Source of the DNA: Phorcus lineatus
Lineage: Eukaryota > Mollusca > Gastropoda > Trochida > Trochidae
Length of the DNA stretch: 64,000 nt
Assembly: GCA_921293015.1 (NCBI GenBank)
Contig: OV121089.1
Coordinates: 38,612,520 to 38,676,519, forward strand
Direction: 5' to 3'
Both the position numbers and the translations under genes were made by a program. Position 1 is the stretch's first letter. Each line of letters opens with the position of its first letter. Below are positions 24,301-36,300 of the stretch, in pieces. Under the pieces are notes generated by a model, which was given only the letters and a program-made list of their open reading frames with translations, was not told where the DNA came from and did no database searches.

Positions 24301-27300
24301 TAATACACTGACTTACAGGGTCTTTTATATCGACTTTGTTGTAAACCAGGGAATTTTCATAATTGAATAAGAAAACAGTCCTATGTTATTAAGTAACCCT
24401 ATCGTGGTACTATGCATTCAATATTACTGTGTTAATGTAATGATCATAACTTGTCTTTTCAAAAACTATATGCTTTTGAGGTTTAAATTCCTGAATGAAT
24501 TTTTAAAAATTCCAAATAACATGTCTTTTGACGCTCAGCGTGCTTGTTCCGTCTTGTCTCACTGCTGCTGGGAAAGTACCGCTGAATATAACATGACATG
24601 TCCTTTTAGCGTATAGTGTATACGTATACGTATAGTATATAACTTTTCTCTTCAAGCGAAATAAACTCTGACGTCGACCACGGGGACGGTATTTTTCAAA
24701 AACAAAAAACTAATTTCTGATTACTACATATGTGTCTCCAGTGTCAAAAATAACACAAACACAAGAGGTCAACAATTAGTAATGAGTACTCCGGGCGATT
24801 TATTCATGTCGCTTTTGTCCCTTTTAATATTATTGTTCACAACAATACATTTTCAGTTATATTTCCAAATTATTTTTACTTATTGCTATTTCGTATCCAA
24901 ATCCTTGAATGGGAATGGCTGAATCAGTTCTGACATAGTGCGGAAGCTTTGGCTGTTCCCTTCACCAGAGACAGATTGACGGGAGGTTAGGACAGGCGCT
25001 CAATGAGGGACAAAACCAGCGTGAATAATGGCCAAGTTGGATGTGTCAAAATACCCTTCGCATTGTGCCAGGTCAAGCCTGTTGATAAGGCCGAGTGTTT
25101 CCTTGTCGTTAAATCACAATTGTAATTAAACAGCTATGAATATTCATAAGCCCAGTAAATCTGTTACGCAACTGCGACTGTAAATGCGCATCAGCTTCAG
25201 ACGCCGGAGTAAACAAGATGGCGGCTGGAGTAATGTCTTTTATGACCTTCAAGTAGTGGATTGATGTGGATATTGCATTAGGACGTTAATGCGGACAAAC
25301 TTAGATTATATAGAAATTATAGAAAGATGACTCGACTGTTTTCGTTCATTTTTAATCGCATACATTCCAACAAGCAATCTCAACTAATACCATACATTTA
25401 ATGTGTCAAATGTATAAACTAAATATGAATATGAAAATTATCTGGTAAAAATAAGATACTATAAAAATGTCATTCCTTCGAAAGTAACAAGGAAACCTTG
25501 TTCACGCCATGCTGCGTTAATTGATAAGAAGACATCACAAATCACATGAAATTTGCACTAAGATAAACAAAAAGGAGAACAAAACATTCGACACGCCGAT
25601 GTATGCATATCTCCTTGTGTTTCAGGTTTCATTGATGTAGATCACCCCTTTATATTGCAGGCCTAAATGATGTATATCATCCCCTATTGCAGGCACTAAT
25701 GATGTATAACATCCCCTATTGCAGGCACTAATGATGTATAACATCCCCTATTGCAGGCACTAATGATGTATATCATCCCCTATTGCAGGCACTAATGATG
25801 CATATCATCCCCTATTGCAAGCACTAATGATGTAGATCACCCCCTTATATTGCAGGCCTAAATGATGTATATCATCCCCTATTGCAGGCACTAATGATGT
25901 ATATCATTCCCTATTGCAGGCACTAATGATGTATATCATCACATATTGCAAGCACTAAATTAAACGATGTAGATCACCCCCTTATATTGCAGGCCTAAAT
26001 GATGTATATCATCCCCTATTGCAGGCACTAATGATGTATATCATCCCCTATTACAGGCACTAATGATGTATATCATCACATATTGCGGGCACTGATGATG
26101 TATATCATTACCTTTTGTAGGCAATAATCATGTAGATTATCCCTATACAGGCTTTAATGATGCATATCACCAACACATGAAGATATTTATGATGTATTTG
26201 ACTCTTTATTGCAGGCATTCAAAATGTATATCACCTGTATACTACAGACATTATCATAAACACCACCCCCTTTATACTACAGTCATCAATGATGTATATA
26301 ATTTCCTAGTGTTTGCGTTATCAATGCTGTATATATTCCTTTGCATTGCAGGTATCGGCCTTGCCATCTGTGTTATTGCCTTTTTCGTATCTTGGTACTA
26401 CAATACCATCATCGCATGGGCGGTCTACTTCTTCATATACTCGTTCAGGGCCCAGGTGCCCTGGTTAAGCTGTAACAACACATGGAACACCGACAAGTGC
26501 ACGACGTTTGCTGACCGTATTATAAACGAAACGTTATGCTCTGCCAACACCACCACCCTGCACCCTGACTGTGTCGTCAATGACGATGACTGGCCAAGTG
26601 CAGCTTCAACAGAATTTTTCGAGTAAGGAACAAAATGCCTTTTCATCTCTTTATGTTTTGAATCAACAAACAATATCAGCAAATAACTAAACTTACATCT
26701 CACATCATAGCTGATAAATAGCTGAGTTATCGTTGATGTCATAGTTAAATATTGTTCTCAGATTCTTTGAGAAATTTTCCACCAATCCTAAAACTAAGGT
26801 TACGTTACCGAAATGCAACATATTTGAAATCGTTTTCTTTCGTGACGTGGACTGGTCTTTGCTTTGAATGTAACTGAGTTTCTACCTTTGATGTAAAAGA
26901 AGAATCACTTTTTATATAACGGCCTCTTTAATGTGCAAATACATGACGTATCGGAACGTAAGGTTTTTCATTTATCAGACTGAATGTTTTTCCAAGTGCG
27001 TTACCTCTTTTCAAAGTAGACATATAGTTTAATATATGATATTATTTCATTCAGTTGAGATACCATCTTTTCTTTGTATTTCAACTAAGTAACTATCATA
27101 AAACGTGTTGGTCCTGCTATCTTCTACTGTCTCCAAATCCTAACTTGCTTTAAATTGTGGTAATATGATATGAATTCTAAACTGAAACAAAGTTTTAGTT
27201 CCTCTGCTCTCCACCCTATACATGGACGCGTTTCTTTGTGAATATATAACATCCTCTATAAATGCAAAATATTGGCTGACAGGTTGCTAATTGTCATCGA

Positions 27301-30300
27301 CAGCAGTGTTGTATTCAAGTCTAGAGATCGACACATGAATTACATTTGCATAAGAGGCCTCCGTAATCACCATTACCATGATGGCATGACTCTAATCGTG
27401 TCATGATAAGATCATATCACTTGTGTGTTCATTCAGTGAGGTAACATTTTTCTGATTTTCAAAGTCGAATATCAAACTGTCAAAGCATGATGTTGTGAAA
27501 TTGATGTGTTAAGAAATAATCACATATTTACCTCAGGACATGAATTGCAAAAATGCTTTCAATACTTAATTCTTGATCACAATTAGCACAGAACAACAGA
27601 TACATCAGAACAAAATGTCTCAGGCATTTAGTACAATTCACGTAAACATGCAACAATTGTAGGTATCATTGCAAGATCATTAATACGCAAGTTTCTAAAA
27701 TTCAATAAATATCAATAAACAATTTTGATACATAAGCGATATCACATATCAAGTTTAAGAGGTCGATACATTATAGCCAAATAATTATCACAAACAAAGC
27801 ATAAAATTAATCGTGTAATGCCCCCATATTACACAATTTACAATTTGAGTTTCTGTCGTCAAAACCATGATAACAGCTATTGAATTATGAAATTAATTCC
27901 CCAAATCCTATCTATGCTTATGTCCTTCATCGTACTATGTTTAAGTTACGTGCTCTTCGTTTCAAGATGTATAGCCGCGTGAAATAAGATCCTATGTCAA
28001 GTATTCTTAAGAGCATAGCGGCTTCTTGTGCCTCTGGCATAGTCTTTGTATCTACCGAGAAGATGTATGGATCACCAATGACTGGATACTTCAACCTTTT
28101 AAAGGAAAAATATCTTCCTATAGGAAATGTTGAGAGATAGATTTATATTATAAAGATGTTATCTTAGCGGCATCTAATTTCAGAATCAATTGATTATTGT
28201 TAAATGATTCCTGCTTAAAATGGTTTGAATTTCCACAATCTTAGGTTTTGGTTCTTGCCAATGCCAATCTTTTCATGTTACCAGTGTTTTTAACAACTGT
28301 TTTCCCTAAGTTTAATTTCCTTTGCCTCTTATAGATTTACAATTTAAACGAATTCAGTATGTGATATTTCAAATTTTGATCGTTTCAGACTCGAATTGCT
28401 TTCTAAGTATTTGTGACCTTGGGGTTCAATCGCAAATTATCTCCTATTCAAGTTCACCGATGTTGCATTAGACGTTTTCCTTCAGAAGTGGTTTCTTCAT
28501 TTTAAGATTTGTTTTTGCAATTTTACATTTTTCATTTTGTTTTTAAAATTGTCGTCATTGACGAATAAAAACATTACTTAAATTGTTTTAGGAAATGTTC
28601 TGTGCATGAAAGGAAATTGCAGATGGTAAAATTCTTTAAAACGTTAGTATTGCAGTATACAGCTGCTTATCCATTTTTATTTGACTGTGTAAGAGTTGCT
28701 ATGTAAAAATCATCATTTTGGTAAAAACATTAATTAGTCACCATGTCGTAACAATATATACTGTAATCTTAACCTATTGATTAATGTATGAAGGTATTGT
28801 TCGCACACTGCACATAGAAGGGACAGATACATGGTTTGTCGGTCGGTAACAATTTTGGCGTTTCCAGAACGAGGGGTTAAAATAAGAAAATTTAGAAATT
28901 CTTATTTCTCGAAAACAATATTATTTAAACACGTTTTAGTAAAATGTTTGTTCAAAATAGACACCATCGATTAAAGTCATGATAAATCACTTTTTACAAA
29001 AATATTTTGCATTGACAATTTTATAAGAATATCGAAAATTTCACATTTTTGCTCCTGTAGCAAAATGAGGATCGACTTTCAGTATGTAATAGGAACATGT
29101 TTTGTTTTTATCTTCTTCAATCATTTTAAAAAAGTTTGGATGAATGATGAAGTAAAGTAATGAAACAAACTTTTGTTAAGCACGAAAATCTTTCAATATA
29201 CATTTGTTTGAATATTTTCAGGTCAAATGTCAAAATTGAGTTAATTGATATAAAACCAATACTTAAAATGGTTTCACTTTCTAGAAAGGACAGTTGTTTA
29301 GTTAAACTGAAATATTTCCTTAAATGAATCATATCACATTAGATGTTTGACAAGAAGCGCTGAAGATGCCCGTCTTGTAAATCACCTCTACAAGGAAATC
29401 AAGGATATTGAAGGATGTGTTATTTCTGTGTAGACGAGAGGTTCTAGAGCTGCAGCACTCTAACGGTATAGGTGAATTGGGTGGACTCAAGTACCCCATC
29501 ACGCTCAGTCTACTCGGTGTCTTCCTCCTCGTCTACTTCGCGCTCTGGAAGGGCATCAAGAGCTCTGGCAAGGTAAAAATGTATAACCTACCTATCGTTT
29601 GTATTTTTTAACCTGTTTATGAATACAGATGGTGTATATGGGGCAAATTCTTTATTAAGTTTCCTTTCAAAGACCAAGCTCTTTATTCGACATGATTTTC
29701 GTCAGTGCCAGATAAACTATTTAGTGTGATAAGGGTCTTTTAATTTCCCTACCTGTCAGTTCTCGGCCAAGAACAGAGATATTCGGGTCTTTGGCTTTGT
29801 CGCGATGTGATATAGAGTCTAATGTCATACAACTGATTTATCATATGTTTCTGGTATAATTTTCGAGGTGATGACATTATACTTCTTTATGCTGAACATC
29901 TAGATGTGGTTGTAATATCTAAGAGTTAAATACAGTTTTACACACTTCATGTTGCAAGTGTATCGCTACCTCCTCCAAATTTCCAAACATTAGTCATTTT
30001 GAAGTGAACCTGTGTACAGCAAACGTTGTCTCAATGATATGTTGAACTGGTATCAGGGCGAAGTCGCTCATTTTAGGAGTGCTTCATGTTTCAATCTTTC
30101 GCTTTACACTAAATGCAAGACATCATCTTATACCTATATGACGTTGCTTTAAACACTACTCATCGGGGTAGGAAAATGTTCTTGCTTCACTTGAAATCAT
30201 TTGGTTACCATTACATGAAACCTATTACGAAAATACGATGGGACCATGGTAACCTTGATGAACAGAAATGTGGTGACACGGAGGTATAAAAAGTCAATCT

Positions 30301-33300
30301 TCAGGTCCTTTAGACACATTGTTAGTGCAAATAGTATACTTTGATATTGGTTCCAATTGAGTAGGCAAACACAAATCTATTTATGAATTAGAATGGTTTA
30401 AAATTTTGAGCTTTGCCAATTCGTTCATGTTTGCCAAGTCATTGGTTGAATCGACTGTTCTTGTGTCTAAAATGCATTTAGTATTATAATAGTGGTTTTG
30501 TAGTTTACCACGTTATGTGTTAGTTATACATTTCTCCTGATCTTGACTGAACGCCAAATGATGACTGTTTTAGGCCGTATGGATTACAGCTACGCTTCCA
30601 TATATGGTGTTGTTCATCTTGCTGATCCGAGGTTGTACGCTGCCTGGCGCTATGGACGGTATCGCCTACTATCTCAACCCAACCTGGGACAACCTCCTTA
30701 AACTTGAGGTGGGCTTGGATGAATGTCCACATAGACAATGGCGGTCATGTGTGTTGATGATACCTGAAATGTATTGTCAAACGTATACCTGAAATAATAT
30801 CCGAGAAGCTCTTAATCTTCTCATAAAATTCATGAATGTTAATCTATAACAATCACATTATGCAATTTCTTATCACTTTTAGTTGTACGAATATTCAACA
30901 ATTGATATAATATTCAATGTTTTTGCTTTACAGTGAAACTGTTTATAATTAATGAGACTCTAAGACCTTGAACAACTCTTATATGAAGTAATTAGAAATT
31001 ATCGTCTTGGGTGACTTTCCGAATTCTATTTTTAACATGTTCTTTTTACCTGTTATCCCTATGTTTTGAAAGCCAAAGTAACCTATTCAAATGATGTTTA
31101 CATAATTTTATGAAAAAAATAAATATTTGTCCTTCCCGTTACAGGTGTGGATAGACGCTGCCTCTCAGATCTTCTTCTCTCTCGGCCCCGGGTTCGGCGT
31201 GTTGCTTGCTTTGTCTAGTTACAATAAGTTCAACAACAACTGCTACAAGTGGGTATTGAAATGCCCATTTTGAGTCTTGCCAACTGTTATATAGGCCATT
31301 TGTCTATTACCGTTAACATTTGCAAATTATTCTAATCTTATTAACCCTGCTGTAGACTTTTCATTTTTCACATTCTTCACCTTCACAATGTTTGTTCTTT
31401 TTTCCGAAAAAAGCTCTCTTTTTCTTTCGAATATGAATTTATAAAACGGTTATGTAGCAACTAAAAGAAAACCCTTTCCCGAGTGCTATTTTTCTTTCTT
31501 TTTTTATCGTAATACCAATGGGGTTTTACAGACATGTTATCTGTAAGTCGTGATTATAGCCACAAAATAAAGGCCATGATTTTAATGACATTGAAAGATA
31601 AAATATATAAGCTTATAGAGAAGCCCCCCAAAAATAATGATGCCCCTAAGTTTATGTCAACAATGGGTAGATTCGTGTCTTATATTTCAGAGATGCACTG
31701 ATCACTAGTGCTGTCAATTGCTTCACGAGTTTCATGGCCGGGTTTGCAGTGTTCTCAGTGCTGGGGTATATGGCCAAAACGCAGAACAAGCATATAAGTA
31801 AAGTGGCCAGAGCAGGTGCGTGAATCTTCTTATATTCCATCGACTTCTCTCAATAATTTTCTAACTTTAGAATTTGACTTTCCTATTGAATTGACATATG
31901 TTCATTTTGTAACAATTATTAATTGGTTAACCATTTTCACAATGTGTAGATTTACAGTAACTTGGGTTCATAAGAAAACAAAACTATACAAAGGAAGTTC
32001 AACATCCAACACCTAATGAATAGAGGTCATTGAACATAAGCTCTCAATTACCAGTGCTCAGCGTCGATACATTCAATGATGTTCCAGATAAGGTCTGGTC
32101 TCCCCTTCACACACATCATAAATGAAGTAAATAGTACATTAGATTGATGTATAATAAAGTTTAAATTGTTATAGACGTAGGACTCATCTTCATCGTGTAT
32201 CCCGAGGCTATAGCTACAATAGAGGGATCTTCGTTCTGGGCCATCATCTTTTTCTTCATGCTCATCACCCTCGGGCTGGATACCACGGTAAGAATCATTT
32301 CTAGGTCATCTCACATTGACGTACCCGTATCACAACATGTATACCAACAGTGGACTTTAGCATCATATTCTCAAAACCTGGTGTCAAACTCTTGAGATTA
32401 TGAGATATGTCGTTGACTGGGATGTCAGTTTTACCAAAACGATTTCTGAAGAAATCCGAGTGAAATCTTTCACTAACCTTCTCTAATAGCCTTACCTTTA
32501 ACGCTAAAAACCAAAATGATATAAAGGGATGAGATATATAAAATCTATTATGTAATAAATTCAGTAGTCGCCAGTACACAAATACTTCTTTCGTTTTATT
32601 CCATGAGATCTCACGTTTGTTATGTAATAAGATGTTTGTGTTGTGTAATATGATGTTTGTTGTGTAATATGATGTTTGTTTTGGGTAATGTGACGTTTGT
32701 CTTGTGTAATATGATGTTTGCGTTGGGTAATATGATGCATATGTTTGTCTTGTGTGATATGATGTTTGTGTTGGTACAAACCTATATAAGTCGCAAATAG
32801 CTATATTATACTGTCATAATACGAGTGGATTCTTTACAGAATCAATATAGTGAATATCTAGAGTGCTAGCTCCATTCCTTGATTGGTTATCGAACTGTTA
32901 TTGCCCCTTCCATCAGTTCCTTGTGATTTTACAATATATATCCCAGCATGGTAACATACATAGCGTATATATGCGATATGAACGGTATCAATAATTGTAT
33001 GTACCAGTTCGGTGGTCTGGAAGCAATCATCACGGGTATCCTGGACGAGTGGCCCCAGCTGAGGAAGAGGAGGGAACTGTTCGTTGCTGGTCTCATCTCG
33101 CTCTGCTTCTTTGGCGGACTGGCGACAACAACTTACGTACGTTTTGGCTCCGATAACTCAAAAACTGAATGATTAATGAAATATTTACGAAAGTTTGGCG
33201 GTCTTGCAAAATATATAATGTTGCATGTAGACATCAGTGTCACAAACTCGTCAAGGCATTTAGAAGATAATTCTTAATTAATAACAATTTGTAACACATG

Positions 33301-36300
33301 GGTAGGAAACTACCCAGGACATCAAATATGGGACGTGTTTTCAATACGAATTATTTTGCATAAATGATTGTCAATATAAGGCAACATTGCATTATCCTTA
33401 GCTTCTATGAATGTTTATCCAGTATGAAATGAGAAAGTTGCTCACTTCTGATTTATTGTGTATGAACTTTTGTATATATTGAAGGTTTAGTCAAAAATGC
33501 TCTTACTTGCTTCGGCAAGTGTGATCCTTGACCCGCTGGACGTGCGTCAGATTCAAAACAAAATACATGTTCTGGATCCGAATCCAATTGATCAAACTAT
33601 GTTGAACCTACACAATTATAGGATAAACATAATGCTATTCAGCTGCTAGAGATGCTTTTCTAATATGAGTGATAGGTATATCGCCCTCTGCATTTTTTCT
33701 TCACCATCATTTAACTGTGTTAGTAAATATTTACCCGATGTTTCAGGGAGGAATATACGTGATCCAGCTGTTCGACACATACGCGGCTCCCGTCTCCATC
33801 CTACTCGTCGTCTTCCTGGAGGCAGCTGCTGTGTCCTGGATATATGGTGGGAGCCTTATACCAACGTATTTATGTATTCCCGTAGCCGCTTACAAGTCTA
33901 GGGACTTTTTGCACTAGAAGCAGTCGAGGGCTAGTAAAATGGCCAAGTGACCTGGTTTCGCCATTTTTGGAAAGACTTGAATATTGTTTTTAAGTTATCA
34001 GAACCATGGTAAAAAGTTCCTTTCAAACGGATAGATACGATGTTCTTAGTTTCACGTCATTATCGAGTCATGTAGTAAAGGTTTAGTATTTGGCCAATTG
34101 CTTTTTGTGATTTCACAATAAGGACGAAGGACGAATAAGGACGAAGTCTATATTATCTTTTGCGGCGTTCTTACCGGCTATATTAATTTGTAGCATCAAG
34201 TAAACTAAAAAATATAAATTAAAAATGTTTTTATTTTGTGTAAGACTTACTTTGTATCAGTAATGTAAATTTTATCATATCTAATGATGTGATGTCACCA
34301 AACGCTTAACGCAATATGACACAGAGCTACGATTAGTAATCTGTATCAATATGTTCAGGAGTGAAGCGGTTCAGTCAGGATATTGAGGCGATGCTGGGAG
34401 CGCCTCCTGGTCCCTTCTGGCAGATTACGTGGACTTTCGTTAGTCCCGTCTTCCTTCTGGTGGGTCACGTTTTAGTTTGTTTAATCATTCAAATAAAGTG
34501 TAAGTTTGTCTTTGGGTAATATTATAAAATAATTCTATTTTGAAACACCAGTCGTGACTTCCATCATATATAGCAGTTAAAATGTCCTTACTTTGATGAT
34601 ATACCATTTCATTAATCTGTTTGCATTACATGTCCACGTTCTGTATGATGACTTTATGAATTTATACAGCACAATACAACTGACTGCTGGACATAGCAAA
34701 ACATTAAATTTGCTCTCAGCGTTTTTTAAACTACATGATTTGATTAAGTTATGTTATTGCAACTAAACCCTTTTCCTTATTGTGTAAAAATACCTTTTCT
34801 CGTGTAAGACAATGAAATTACATAACTGAAACACAGTTTGGACAGTAGTAGGGTGAGCGAACGCAATATAACACCATTTGCTATGCAGTAATAATTTTCG
34901 TTGAATTTTACATAGAAATTGAAAGTTGTGGGCACATTAGTGAGAAAATACACTTGCAATTCCTCATTACGTAAGTAAACAAAGGAATAAGATGTAATTT
35001 AATACATTTGCATTAAAATCATTAAAAACGTATCTCGATGAATCATTGAGATTGCTAAGAAGACTGTCTATTTGAGATTTCTCTGATTGCTGTATTTTAG
35101 ACCCTGTTTATTCTGTCGCTGTACAATGCACCCAAGCCCGCGTACGGGACGTACATCTACCCCTACTGGTCTCTTACCGTGGGCTGGCTCATCGTCTCGT
35201 CGTCCATTGCCTGTATCCTGATCTACTTCATCATACACGCCCTTGGCACCAGCGGTTCCCTCTCAGAGGTGAGTGAAGTGCCAGTAAAATATAAAATGAC
35301 ACATCTGCTTGAGATGATTTTTGATAACGTTAAAAAAACCAGGGGAGGTTTTTTTCGAAAAACCAGTCCGTAGAACATCTTAAATCGACGATCTAGCAGA
35401 CAGAATCCAAAATCTAAAGGGATTTAACGAGGTCGAATCCCTTGAAATAAGAATTATATTGTTTGCGTATATATATTTAATATATTGTGTACCTCTTTTA
35501 ACAATGCATTTGTTATCAAAATAGTTTTCTTTTCATTTTGAGTAATAATCTACGTCAAGAGTTTTAGAAAATTCATCATCATTTGAAACTCGTTATGAAA
35601 TTGTGGAGTTCCCCGTGATAATAAGCTTTTTGTAAAAATTATATCTAACCAATTAAGGGGTAAATCTAATTACCTTTTTATGATGTGACGTAGCTTCATT
35701 TTAGTTATCATAACGTGGGTTGGCCATACTGAGTGACCTCAACATCAGTTTTTATTTGTAAACGAAATGAAGGTAAAGGTAAATATGAGTCCATAAGGAA
35801 TTTCAAGTTTTCTTTCATCGGAGCTATAAAAGCTGGTTATATTCATTGCAGATTTCAAGGTACTTCAATGACGCTGGTTGCCATGCTGTTATTCTGTCCT
35901 TGTAAATATATTGAAGGCATATGAAACAAGCCCAATATATTTATGCACAAAATACACTGATACACATAAAGACACAGTTGGCATGGCAGTATTGACACAA
36001 ACTGTTGACTTTATTCATTGGACACACAAGCCCTGCACATCATTGCTTTGATCTAGTTAATTGATTACCAGTCGCTGGTCGTGTACACTTAAATACTATC
36101 TATCATACACCTTTCATCTGCATAATGGTCCCATAATGGTTAAGGCTATAACCCCATATATTTTCACTGAAGTCGTGTTGAAAGCTGTTGTAATGTTACA
36201 AAAGCTTTGCTACGAGCGATTATAATTCTGATTGGATGCAACAGTACTTGTTGTGCTACGACCTTGTTCCTAACTTGGTTTCCATCTGTCTCGGGGAATG

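Noticed and set aside
25631-26160. CRISPR-like regular repeat
   Set aside because: The units are directly adjacent with no unique spacers, and the sequence is an animal intron. It is a minisatellite.
32561-32779. Minus-strand frame with repeated HITQ-like units
   Set aside because: It is a translation of the ~20-bp minisatellite in intron 8; it has no homology and lies inside another gene's intron.
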